64,000 bases of DNA, taken from positions 84,107 through 148,106 of the forward strand of contig NZ_LLEI02000006.1 in NCBI RefSeq assembly GCF_001399455.2. The letters are read 5' to 3'. A program made the position numbers and the translations under genes. The notes beneath the pieces were generated by a model. It searched no databases, was not told where the DNA came from, and saw only the letters and a list, made by a program, of their open reading frames with translations. Source of the stretch: Vibrio bivalvicida. GTDB lineage: Bacteria; Pseudomonadota; Gammaproteobacteria; Enterobacterales; Vibrionaceae. Positions 16,852-24,919 of the stretch are shown here, piece after piece; the first letter of the stretch is position 1; the number at the start of each line of letters is the position of its first letter.

Positions 16852-18182
16852 GCTGGTTAAATGATCCTTTTCGCCGTTTTCTGAACTTATATGCGATGTT
16901 AGTCGTGGCAGCGATTGTCTTGTTAATCGTGATGCGTACCAGCATCTATGCCTGGTTCATTGATAATAGTGTCTTACCCATTGTGACTTCTGAAGCTAAC
17001 TATGTGTATGAGCTATGGGAAGAGTTAGGGGAAGAGGAAACCAAGAAGGTTCTGCGAGCCGATCACGACGCAATTTTTAGCTACGTTTTCAAAGAGCATA
17101 TTACAGACCAAGAACTGCAAACACTAGACTCATATAAACCCTTGGGTGAAATGGAGTTTGGTATTGAGCTTTACGTTCAGCAGAACGAAGACTCCAATTA
17201 CGTCAGTGTTGAGACTTACCTTCCTGAAGGGGATGGGTGGCGAAAATTAGAGGTTCGAGTAGAAGATAGCTTCTTTACTCAACAAACCCAGCTGATTAAT
17301 GGGATCATATACGCAGTTGGAGCTTTGATGATCGTAGGGTTTGTCATCGCTTACTTCATGATAAACAGCATTAAAACTCGGCTGACAGATATTAACGCCG
17401 CGAGCAAGAGTATTACTAAAGACAACGATTTACATCTTAGAATCCCCAATGAGAACCTAGAAGGGCCACTGTCAGAGACCATTTCAGAACTAAATATGAT
17501 GTTAGATCGCCTAGCTCAGTCGACGGAGATGACGAAGCAGCAGGCAAACAACATCGCGCATGACTTAAGAACGCCGCTTACGTCGATTTATCATCGAATT
17601 CAGCAACTTTCTGAGAGTCACTCAGAACTTGAAGAAGTAGAGCAAATGGTGGCAAACCTTCTCAATACCTTTAATCAACTGCTACGAATAAGCCGACTTG
17701 AGTTCAATGGAGAGCAGATAACTCAAAGTGCTGTCAATCTCCAACAGTTAGTTGAGTGTGCGGCAGAACTATACGAGCCCGTTGTAGAAGACAATCATTT
17801 AAACCTAGAGTTAAACATTGATCCAAGTCACCAAATTAACGCCAGCCAAGAATTAATGATGCAGGTAGTGTCCAATTTGATCGATAACGCATGTAAGTTC
17901 AACTTAGCGGGTAACACGATTCGAATCTCTTCAGCAGAGAATGCAGACAGTGTAGAAATAACCGTAGCGGATCAAAGTGGCGGCGTCGGAGAAGAGGAGT
18001 TAACGCACCTATGCCAAAAATTCTACCGCAGCGACAGTAGTAGAAATACGGAAGGCAATGGACTAGGGCTAAGTCTAGTCTCTGCTGCTACGAAGAGAAT
18101 GGGAGGCACCTTAGAGCTAAAGGATGAGTATCTATATGATAAGCAGGGTCTTTCAATCACACTGAAGTTCCCAAAGGTTTAG
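16848..18182 (+). CDS. Sensor histidine kinase
   Basis: A 444-residue membrane kinase starting with GTG in a GTGA overlap with the regulator gene. Membrane spans at about 14-34 and 152-174 enclose a periplasmic domain rich in acidic residues (about 35-150). A HAMP region follows, then H238 in NIAHDLRTPLTSI, N box (NLIDNACKFN), DQSGGVG and GNGLGLSLV glycine boxes, so it should be active. The acidic periplasmic domain recalls PhoQ-type cation or peptide sensors, but that is only an impression. Confidence 0.9.
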   Translation: MSWLNDPFRRFLNLYAMLVVAAIVLLIVMRTSIYAWFIDNSVLPIVTSEANYVYELWEELGEEETKKVLRADHDAIFSYVFKEHITDQELQTLDSYKPLGEMEFGIELYVQQNEDSNYVSVETYLPEGDGWRKLEVRVEDSFFTQQTQLINGIIYAVGALMIVGFVIAYFMINSIKTRLTDINAASKSITKDNDLHLRIPNENLEGPLSETISELNMMLDRLAQSTEMTKQQANNIAHDLRTPLTSIYHRIQQLSESHSELEEVEQMVANLLNTFNQLLRISRLEFNGEQITQSAVNLQQLVECAAELYEPVVEDNHLNLELNIDPSHQINASQELMMQVVSNLIDNACKFNLAGNTIRISSAENADSVEITVADQSGGVGEEELTHLCQKFYRSDSSRNTEGNGLGLSLVSAATKRMGGTLELKDEYLYDKQGLSITLKFPKV

Positions 18183-18211
18183 CTAGAAAACTTGCTAGGT
18201 ACAGATACAAC

Positions 18212-18234
18212 AAAGCCCGCTTGAAACGGGCTTT
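18212..18234. terminator. Hairpin between the kinase gene and tRNA-Val
   Basis: AAAGCCCG pairs with CGGGCTTT around a 7-base loop. On the minus strand it is followed by TTTGTTGT, so it probably ends the tRNA transcript; it may also serve the + strand kinase operon. Confidence 0.75.
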
Positions 18235-18258
18235 GCGATCGTCCTGAAGGACTAAATT

Positions 18259-18335
18259 TGGTGGGTCCGGGCGAACTCGAATCGCCGACCCCTACCATGT
18301 CAAGGTAGTACTCTAACCAACTGAGCTACGGACCC
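18259..18335 (-). tRNA. tRNA-Val (anticodon GAC)
   Basis: The minus strand begins GGGTCCG and closes with CGGACCC plus A and an encoded CCA (18259-18261). The D-arm GCTC...GAGT, anticodon stem CTACC/GGTAG around loop TTGACAT (anticodon GAC, reads GUC valine codons) and the TpsiC arm with GTTCGAGT-type loop (here ATTCGAGT context) all fit. It lies between a two-component operon and the syp locus; I found no repeated tRNA end that would suggest an inserted island. Confidence 0.95.
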
Positions 18336-18502
18336 ATTCCTTAAGAACGAGAGGGATGTTACCGAGAGTTATTCAATCGTGCAAGCGCATTTTCTTCGAT
18401 TTTTACTCGTTTGCTTTATATCTAATCGAATTGTTGTTGTTTTACGCATTGCCAGTTAAAAAATGTGCATTAAATCACGTACATATCTCGGTCTGTTAAT
18501 GG

Positions 18503-19141
18503 CTATTGTCCTCGACCATCAAACATAACCACGATGGTTTTAGTGATAATGCTCATATCCATGCTTAACCATGACTTCATTGAGCACAATGAAAGTGCGT
18601 AACTATGGTCATAGCCAACCTTTCTACGAACATCATCAATACAGGTATCGTAACCTTGGTTTACTTGCGCTAAACCTGTGATCCCAGGCATTACACCGTA
18701 AGTTCTGTCAGCAAAGTAAGGGATCGCGTTCTCTAGTTTGCTGTAAAAACTTGGCCGCTCTGGGCGAGGGCCAATTAAGGACATTTCACCCATAACAACA
18801 TTAAATAATTGTGGAATCTCGTCTAGGCGCGTTTTACGCAGGAAGCGTCCGACAGGGGTGATTCTTGAATCGTTTTCTGTCGCCCATACAGCGCCAGTGC
18901 GTTGCTCGGCATCTTGGTACATGGTGCGAAACTTAATGATTTCAAAAAATACCATCTTTTCCGGTGTTGATTTACCGACTCTCAATTGTTTATAAAAAAC
19001 AGGACCAGGAGAGCTCAGTTTTATCGTCAGTGCGATAAAAGGCATGACTGGAGAAAGCAGTAGCAAGCCAAATAGCGCGCCAAATAGGTCAAACAGACGT
19101 TTTGCTAACCAAATTGAAATGTGTGTTGATACGTTGCTCAT
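18503..19141 (-). CDS. sypR: Initiating sugar-phosphate transferase SypR
   Basis: A 212-residue bacterial sugar transferase that loads the first sugar phosphate onto undecaprenyl phosphate to start polysaccharide repeat synthesis. It has the N-terminal hydrophobic hairpin (about 10-45) and the catalytic core: KFRTM, the R-L/F-L-R-K-T-R-LDEIPQ block and IGPRPERP, ending in the PGITGLAQVN motif. It is the short form lacking the four or five extra membrane spans of WbaP/WcaJ. It starts 11 bases after sypQ with an AAGGAG site and is the last gene of the sypP-Q-R operon. Confidence 0.93.
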   Translation of the reverse strand: MSNVSTHISIWLAKRLFDLFGALFGLLLLSPVMPFIALTIKLSSPGPVFYKQLRVGKSTPEKMVFFEIIKFRTMYQDAEQRTGAVWATENDSRITPVGRFLRKTRLDEIPQLFNVVMGEMSLIGPRPERPSFYSKLENAIPYFADRTYGVMPGITGLAQVNQGYDTCIDDVRRKVGYDHSYALSLCSMKSWLSMDMSIITKTIVVMFDGRGQ

Positions 19142-19151
19142 AATAATCTCC

Positions 19152-20339
19152 TTATTGGCCTACGCGAGACCATTTTCCTGATTCAAGACCGAATAGGTAA
19201 CGCATACCACCGATGAAGTTTGCACAGTGACCTGCAACGATATAAAGCAGCAGTTTGCAGGCTTTATGACTAAAAATGTATGGCAATTGATGACTAAGTA
19301 TTGCTAGTGAATAGAGCGCTATTTGGGCGATCAATGCTGCCATAAAGATCGGGTTGTCCATCATGACAATTGAGCTGATTAAGCAGAATATCAGTAGGTA
19401 AGGGGTGATGAGTCTTAACCCTTTTCCAGAAAGGAATGCAAACGCAACGCTTTTGTACTTTGGTAAGAACATCTCACAAAGTTCGATCGCTTGTTGCATG
19501 TTTCCTGCGGAAATTCGCAGTCTTCTACTAAAGTCGTCTTTCTCGTCTGTTGCCTCCATCTCTAGTGCAACCATCTGGGGCTCATACTCTGCAATGTAAC
19601 CTTGACGAACGATCGACATAGGAATCATAAAGTCATCATTGATAGTGTCAGTACTCATTGATTCAAACAGGTGAGTTCTAAACAGGTAAAAAGCTCCGTG
19701 TGCGCCTAGCGTTGAACCTAAGGTCGCTTCGCGCATCTTGAGTTTACTCTGATATTGCCAATAACATGCTTCGCCTTCATTACCCGGTTTAAACAGCTGG
19801 TAATGGCCATTGACCACGCCAACCTGTTCATTATGAAAGTGTTTGTTGGCAACCCACAATGCATCAATAGAAACAAGTGCTGAGACATCGCTCAAAGCGG
19901 TGATGTCGCTTGTTATGGTCTTCATCTGTTCGTTGACGACCGCGACTTTTCCACGATTGTTTTCGAATGCTCTTATTTCAAAATAGGTATCCGAACAGAT
20001 CGCTTCTTGAATGGTTTGTTCGGCGATCGCAACAGTACTGTCTGTACACCCGTCACAGGCGATGATTACCTTGTATTTGTTTTTTGGATAATCAAGCGAA
20101 GATAAATTGCGAATTTTATCCGCGATCCATTGTTCTTCATTGAATGCGGGAACCAAAATCGTGATTGTCGCGCAAGCTCTGTCCCCTTTAATACTTTTGA
20201 ATCCACGACTACGGTGATTTATCGTTTTAAAAGGATGCTGCTTTGAGTACCAAGAAAGTAGCACTGGGTACCCAACATGGTGATAGATAACCAAAAGGCA
20301 GCTGACCACAAATAGAATCGTGAGTACTAAATCGATCAT
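19152..20339 (-). CDS. sypQ: Family-2 glycosyltransferase SypQ
   Basis: A 395-residue membrane glycosyltransferase. One span at the N-terminus (about 3-20) precedes the GT-A domain with LVPAFNEE, ACDGCTDST and the SDVSAL metal-binding region. The acceptor motif region lies around RRLRISAGNMQQ, and C-terminal membrane spans about 295-370 follow. It should add a sugar to the growing repeat unit or polymer at the inner membrane. ATG overlaps the sypP stop (ATGA) with GAGGAG upstream, so it is translationally coupled. Confidence 0.9.
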   Translation of the reverse strand: MIDLVLTILFVVSCLLVIYHHVGYPVLLSWYSKQHPFKTINHRSRGFKSIKGDRACATITILVPAFNEEQWIADKIRNLSSLDYPKNKYKVIIACDGCTDSTVAIAEQTIQEAICSDTYFEIRAFENNRGKVAVVNEQMKTITSDITALSDVSALVSIDALWVANKHFHNEQVGVVNGHYQLFKPGNEGEACYWQYQSKLKMREATLGSTLGAHGAFYLFRTHLFESMSTDTINDDFMIPMSIVRQGYIAEYEPQMVALEMEATDEKDDFSRRLRISAGNMQQAIELCEMFLPKYKSVAFAFLSGKGLRLITPYLLIFCLISSIVMMDNPIFMAALIAQIALYSLAILSHQLPYIFSHKACKLLLYIVAGHCANFIGGMRYLFGLESGKWSRVGQ

Positions 20340-21427
20340 GCGCTTTTCTCCTCTGCCAACATTTCATAAGCTTTCATCATGTCTCTGATGTCATTGTTTT
20401 GAAGTACAAAACATCTTGGAGAGTCAGTATGTTTTTTTTCAATCGCTAAGCTGACACTCGCAGCAAGCGCCTGAGGGTTTTCACTTTCAAAAAGTTGCCC
20501 CGTTTTCGGGCAGAGTGTTTCGTTTGTCGCGCCAACGTTACTTGCCAGCGTGACAATGTCACATGATTGAGCTTCTAATGTGGAGAGTGGAAAGCCTTCG
20601 CTCCGTGAAGGCAAACAGAACAAATCTAATGCTTGATAGAATCGGGTCATGTCATCGACGAGACCTAAGAAGGTAACTCGGTGACTAATACCTAGTTGTT
20701 TAACCTGAGTTTCTAGTTTAGCTCGTTGACTGCCGTCTCCTGCAATCACCAGCTCTATGTGATTAGGTAGCAAAGTCAACGCATCAATCAAAACATCATG
20801 TCCTTTCACTTTTTCAAGACGACCCGCAGTGCCAATAATCGTGTTATCAACAGGAAGCCTTAGGACTTGACGAGCCAACTGTTTCGAGCCTGGCATAAAC
20901 TGTTCACAATCGATTCCGTTCCTTATTACTGTGACGTCCTGGTAGTCAAAGTGATGATGAATCTGCTTTCTTACCAACGCAGCATCGGCAACGATTCGAG
21001 GCTTAGCAATTTTCAACGCAAAGTTTTGTAGAGAGCGATGTTTTTGATTCGATAAATGCCACGCATCGTGCTCGGTGTGTATTCTGGTTTTCACTCCAGC
21101 TAAACGAGCAGCAATTGAGCCGTAAAGGATTGGGCCAATGTGATGAGTGTGTACCACACTAGGCTTTAACGTTCGAAACAGTCTGAACAGTTGTACCAAT
21201 GTCTTGATACTGTAGCCAGAAGGCTTGTTTAGAAAGATCAGTTGGCTTTCCACTGCTTCTAACTTTGACCACTTGGAGATAGACTTTTGTTTTGTTCCTT
21301 CCAAACTAATGATAATTACTTTCTGTTTAGGGTTGGAAAAAGCCAGCATATTGAGCGCAAGCGCCTCTAGGCCCCCGGGAGAGAGGTGTTGAACCACATG
21401 GATAATAGTTTTGCAAGGTGTGCTCAT
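20336..21427 (-). CDS. sypP: Family-4 glycosyltransferase SypP
   Basis: A 363-residue GT-B glycosyltransferase. The N-terminal domain has the usual LSPGGLEALALNML and VHTHHIGP segments; the C-terminal nucleotide-sugar domain contains GTAGRLEKVKGHD and the E-x7-E region SRSEGFPLSTLEA. The start at 21427 is chosen for its AGGAG site; an in-frame ATG 14 codons earlier adds an unrelated leader. It is the first gene of sypPQR, behind a sigma-54 promoter at 21466-21480. It extends the lipid-linked repeat unit in the cytoplasm. Confidence 0.9.
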   Translation of the reverse strand: MSTPCKTIIHVVQHLSPGGLEALALNMLAFSNPKQKVIIISLEGTKQKSISKWSKLEAVESQLIFLNKPSGYSIKTLVQLFRLFRTLKPSVVHTHHIGPILYGSIAARLAGVKTRIHTEHDAWHLSNQKHRSLQNFALKIAKPRIVADAALVRKQIHHHFDYQDVTVIRNGIDCEQFMPGSKQLARQVLRLPVDNTIIGTAGRLEKVKGHDVLIDALTLLPNHIELVIAGDGSQRAKLETQVKQLGISHRVTFLGLVDDMTRFYQALDLFCLPSRSEGFPLSTLEAQSCDIVTLASNVGATNETLCPKTGQLFESENPQALAASVSLAIEKKHTDSPRCFVLQNNDIRDMMKAYEMLAEEKSA

Positions 21428-21465
21428 ACTAGCTCCTAAATGAATAATTCCTTTAGAGTAGTAAA

Positions 21466-21480
21466 GCACATAGTATGCCA
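21466..21480 (-). promoter_or_regulatory. Sigma-54 promoter of sypPQR
   Basis: The minus strand reads TGGCATACTATGTGC: the -24 GG and -12 GC are correctly spaced, with one mismatch in each element to TGGCAC-N5-TTGC. It lies about 38 bases upstream of the sypP start. Confidence 0.75.
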
Positions 21481-21527
21481 GGTTTTAAGTTCTATCATTT
21501 CAATGGGTTATGGTGATGTTTGGTTGG

Positions 21528-21542
21528 TTCTCAAGCTGATAT
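21528..21542. promoter_or_regulatory. SypG enhancer site upstream of sypP
   Basis: TTCTCAAGCTGATAT fits the SypG enhancer consensus I recall for V. fischeri (TTCTCA-N3-TG[AC]-DW) at every defined position. It is centred about 60 bases upstream of the sigma-54 promoter, a normal distance for an NtrC-type activator. Confidence 0.7.
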
Positions 21543-21556
21543 CAAATTGAAAATCT

Positions 21557-22993
21557 TTATGATTGAGTAGGTTTGATCCTAGGAATATGGGTAATCACTG
21601 GAGCTCGCGTGATTGCTTCGATGTCTTCTTTGCGTCTAATCGAAGAGTCAAAGAGCTCAATCAAGATTGCGATGCCCGCACCTAACCCAATTCCAGCAAC
21701 TAAACCCGCGATGACGAAAATAATCACAGGTAAATTAGTAGGGCGACTTGGGGTGTATGGGAGATCGATAATCTTGACGCGTTTGTTCTGTTCAAATATG
21801 CCTAGAGATCCGGTTAGCTGAGCCATTTCGTAACGTTGAATCAATTCGTCATACAGCTCGCGTTTAATCTCTGCATTTCGTACCAGACGGTGCATTGTTT
21901 TTGCATTGTCACCAAATCTATTCGCTTCTTGTTCGAGTCGGGCGATCATTTCTTTAAGGCTTTTGGTCTCTTCTGTCAGTGACTCATAGCGACCTCGAAC
22001 CAACTGTAGGCTTTGTAATTGGGTAACTAGCAAAGGCTGGACTTCACCAAAATCCTTCAGTTTATTGCTACTGGCAATATCCCATAGTTGATCACTGCTG
22101 ATGTTGGGTTGTTCCATTTGAAGCAGAATGGTGCGCTCATTTTCTAAGCGTCGCAGTTCGCGTTCTTTGCCTTGAACTGCACTATGGCTCTCGGTGTATT
22201 TTGCTTTCAGCAGTGTTAGTTCACTGCGTATTTCAATGATCTGATCTTCAATTTTGCCCACCACTGGGTTTGTCTTAGAGAGTTGTTGGTCGAGCGAACC
22301 CAAACTTCGTTCGACACCTGCAAGTTCCGCCTTTTTTTCAGCATAGCTTTGCTTTAAGGAGGCGAGTCTACCTAACGCCTGACTTTGCATTTCAGGCGTG
22401 ACAGACGCGTAGCGGTTTTTAAAATCTGCAAGTTCATTTTCAGCAAAATCAAGTTCTTCTCTGCGTTTTTCAATATGAATTGCGAGGAACTCTGAAGAGT
22501 CTTGAATTGAAGAGCGTTCAGGAGCAAGAAGCTGTTCAATAAAGTGCTCACTGATGGACTCCAAAAGCGCTTTCATTCCGTCGGGTTGAGATGCTGTCAG
22601 TGTGATCTCAAGAAAATCCTTACCCGGTTGAGTGACCGTCAGGCTGCTTGAAAGCTTGTTGATGATATAATCGCGTTCCGCTGGGGGCATCGTATCAATT
22701 ATCAAACCGTGCTCTTTTGCTACAGCAGTTAGGACATGACGACTTTTAAGTAGCGTGCTTAGCGCATTGAGTCGTTCCTTTAACATGGTTGAAACAGCAA
22801 TATCCTCGAGAAAAGGGTTCATCTTGGCAGTTTCCTGAATCAGCATTGAGGTATGTGATACGTAGTTTGTTGGAGCTACCTTTCCAATGAAATAGCCGAC
22901 AAAAGGAAGAATTAGAATCGGTACTACGATTGTGTAGCGCTGTCGCCATGCTGAGTTGAGTATGACGATAAACCTCGTTTTTAGCTCATTCAT
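21557..22993 (-). CDS. sypO: Polysaccharide chain-length / co-polymerase protein SypO
   Basis: A 478-residue Wzz/GumC-type inner-membrane protein. Membrane spans near residues 20-38 and about 430-455 enclose a large periplasmic domain. Residues about 170-390 are a long coiled coil, including an LxxL-E repeated helical stretch, as in the GNVR group. The C-terminal cytoplasmic tail is short and has no kinase domain. It sets chain length or couples polymerisation to export together with SypC and SypD. ATG overlaps the sypN stop (ATGA). Confidence 0.9.
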   Translation of the reverse strand: MNELKTRFIVILNSAWRQRYTIVVPILILPFVGYFIGKVAPTNYVSHTSMLIQETAKMNPFLEDIAVSTMLKERLNALSTLLKSRHVLTAVAKEHGLIIDTMPPAERDYIINKLSSSLTVTQPGKDFLEITLTASQPDGMKALLESISEHFIEQLLAPERSSIQDSSEFLAIHIEKRREELDFAENELADFKNRYASVTPEMQSQALGRLASLKQSYAEKKAELAGVERSLGSLDQQLSKTNPVVGKIEDQIIEIRSELTLLKAKYTESHSAVQGKERELRRLENERTILLQMEQPNISSDQLWDIASSNKLKDFGEVQPLLVTQLQSLQLVRGRYESLTEETKSLKEMIARLEQEANRFGDNAKTMHRLVRNAEIKRELYDELIQRYEMAQLTGSLGIFEQNKRVKIIDLPYTPSRPTNLPVIIFVIAGLVAGIGLGAGIAILIELFDSSIRRKEDIEAITRAPVITHIPRIKPTQS

Positions 22994-24105
22994 AATGACT
23001 CCAACATACTATTAAGTTTAAGCGCTCTAGCGTCCCAACTTTCTCCGGCAACTGACAGTTGGCCCTGGTTTACCGACCTTGAACCTAATTGGTTAAGCGC
23101 TCGTGTAAACTGCCGATCGTTGTTAATAACAGTAACATGCTGTCGATAAGGAGAGAGGGCAGGAAATGGGGTGGCGATAATCTTGCTACCCGCGGCTAAA
23201 TACTCGAGCAGTTTTAAAGGGCTGCATGCAGTAATTTGCCCGTTAGACTTAAACGGCAATAAACTTACGTCCCAATGTTGGCTGTAACTTGGTAGCACAT
23301 TGTGTGGTTTAGGACCAAGGTAGTGTACATTTGGCAATTTAGGCAACGGATTAGAAGGGAGTTCTATTGGACCGATAAATACGAATTGCCAAGTGGGACT
23401 ATCTAAGCAAACTTGTTCAATAAGTTCGTAATTCAACCAGTTGGATAAGCTGCCATAAAAACCTGCTATCTTTTTATCTCCAGAAGGCAAATCTATTGCT
23501 CGCTCCGTTGGTGTACTGAAGAGACGCGTATCGACGCCATGAGGAAGATAGTGCGTTTTGGTTTGAGGGAACTTTGCTAGCAAATTCGCGCTAGCAGCAA
23601 GGATGAGGTCAGCGCGTTCGACAAGCTTGCCTTCATGCGTTGCAACAACTTCGTGATCAACCCCAGCCAGTGATGAGAAGTCATCACCGCAATAGTAAAT
23701 AATAGCGGATTCTCCAAGTGTTCCACACAGGTCTGCAGTGGTAGGAAGAGAGCTCCATAGTATTGGCTTGTTTAACCCAAGCTTTTTAATCACTGGTATC
23801 AACTGAGAACATATCATCGTTTTAGCTAGCTGGCGTGCAAACCAAGACCTAGGAGCGGGAATCGTTTTAATATTAACGACGGTGATATTTGCTAATTGAG
23901 CGTTGTGGTCGCTGAACCCGCCCTTACTTCTACCCAAAAGTTTGTTCGATGCACGCTTGATATCGTGCAGTGTAAGCTTAGGTTGGCGTAATCCAATAGA
24001 ATTTACCCAAAGTACTTTGCGCTGCTTTGCCAATCGTGTGACAAGGTGTTGAGTGCTGGATGGTAAACCACCAAAGTCTTCACCAAAAACAATAAGATCA
24101 CGCAT
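22990..24105 (-). CDS. sypN: Glycosyltransferase SypN
   Basis: A 371-residue GT-B-type glycosyltransferase. It has the N-terminal GEDFGGLPSSTQHLVTRLA loop, a central YYCGDDFSSLAG segment, and a C-terminal GFYGSLSNWLNYELI and LLPFK...SPLKLLEYLAAG nucleotide-binding region. The start at 24105 has AAGGAG seven bases upstream and overlaps the end of sypM by 8 bases; a longer frame to 24168 has no such support. It is the second gene of the sypM-N-O operon. Confidence 0.88.
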   Translation of the reverse strand: MRDLIVFGEDFGGLPSSTQHLVTRLAKQRKVLWVNSIGLRQPKLTLHDIKRASNKLLGRSKGGFSDHNAQLANITVVNIKTIPAPRSWFARQLAKTMICSQLIPVIKKLGLNKPILWSSLPTTADLCGTLGESAIIYYCGDDFSSLAGVDHEVVATHEGKLVERADLILAASANLLAKFPQTKTHYLPHGVDTRLFSTPTERAIDLPSGDKKIAGFYGSLSNWLNYELIEQVCLDSPTWQFVFIGPIELPSNPLPKLPNVHYLGPKPHNVLPSYSQHWDVSLLPFKSNGQITACSPLKLLEYLAAGSKIIATPFPALSPYRQHVTVINNDRQFTRALNQLGSRSVNQGQLSVAGESWDARALKLNSMLESL

Positions 24106-24829
24106 GATGAACTCCTTCGTTGTTAAGGGTACGTAGGACTCTTGCCGGATTACCTGCGGCCACGACATGTGCAGGGAGATCTTTGGTCACGACACTCCCG
24201 GTGCCAACAATGGTACCTTCACCAATCGTGACGTTTGGGCAGACAGTAACGTTGGTACCAAGCCATACATCTTTCTCCAAAACGATATCACCGACATCAC
24301 AATCTAAATCTCCAAAGCCCTTGGCTCTAAGGTGTGCATCTAAAGAGTGGCCAGAATATCCAAATAAAAAGGCGCGACCTGCGATGCGAACATTGTCGCC
24401 AATGACAATCCTACGACCTATCGCAAACGTACTTTGCCAACCAATATCGACATTGCTACCGACAAGAAGTTGCGGGCTCTCCGACTGGGGCCTAGCGCTG
24501 AAAGTCGATTGACCCGAGATACGACAATCGTCACCTAACGAGATAGAAAGAGGGCCAGAAACAAAAGGCACGCCACCAAACAAATAGAGGCCTCTGCCGT
24601 ATTTAGACAGTCGACCTTTAAATGCAGGTGTGTGGACAGAGACGCGTAAGAGGTTACCCCAAATAGAAGTACAAGTTGAATAGGCGACACCAATGAATTT
24701 ATTTAATAGCTTTGGCGTCGGGATGTCGCATGCACGACTCGCTTTCAAAATGAGAAACAATTTGCGATATGCGGGTTTTTCGTGGTGCTGCAACCAGACT
24801 TTGAAATGGTTTAACTGTTGAGCCAACAT
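24098..24829 (-). CDS. sypM: Acetyltransferase SypM (left-handed beta-helix)
   Basis: A 243-residue acyltransferase of the hexapeptide-repeat family. An N-terminal region (1-80) precedes repeated turns of the [LIV]-G-x4 kind (SISLGDDCRISG, VGSNVDIGW, RRIVIGDNVRIAGRA). A loop with H in GYSGHSLD follows, then the typical end WLGTNVTVCPNVTIGEGTIVGTGSVV and AAGNPARVLR. It should O-acetylate the polysaccharide repeat. It starts an operon; AAAGGACG is its ribosome-binding site. Confidence 0.92.
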   Translation of the reverse strand: MLAQQLNHFKVWLQHHEKPAYRKLFLILKASRACDIPTPKLLNKFIGVAYSTCTSIWGNLLRVSVHTPAFKGRLSKYGRGLYLFGGVPFVSGPLSISLGDDCRISGQSTFSARPQSESPQLLVGSNVDIGWQSTFAIGRRIVIGDNVRIAGRAFLFGYSGHSLDAHLRAKGFGDLDCDVGDIVLEKDVWLGTNVTVCPNVTIGEGTIVGTGSVVTKDLPAHVVAAGNPARVLRTLNNEGVHHA

Positions 24830-24875
24830 GATTTCGTCCTTTACTTTTAAACTGTTTAAGGACTACTTCACGTAA

Positions 24876-24890
24876 TGTGCCAAAATATAA
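24876..24890 (-). promoter_or_regulatory. Possible sigma-54 promoter of sypMNO (imperfect)
   Basis: The minus strand has TGGCACATTACGTGA: a perfect -24 element TGGCAC but GTGA in place of TTGC at -12. It lies about 50 bases upstream of sypM and next to a good SypG site, so it is probably used, though weaker. Confidence 0.5.
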
Positions 24891-24919
24891 AATCTATTAA
24901 AACAATTAGATAGTGATAG

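Noticed and set aside
18259..18335. tRNA-Val as an insertion point of a genomic island holding syp
   Set aside because: No integrase, no direct repeat of the tRNA 3' end at the far side, and the syp genes have the same composition as their neighbours.
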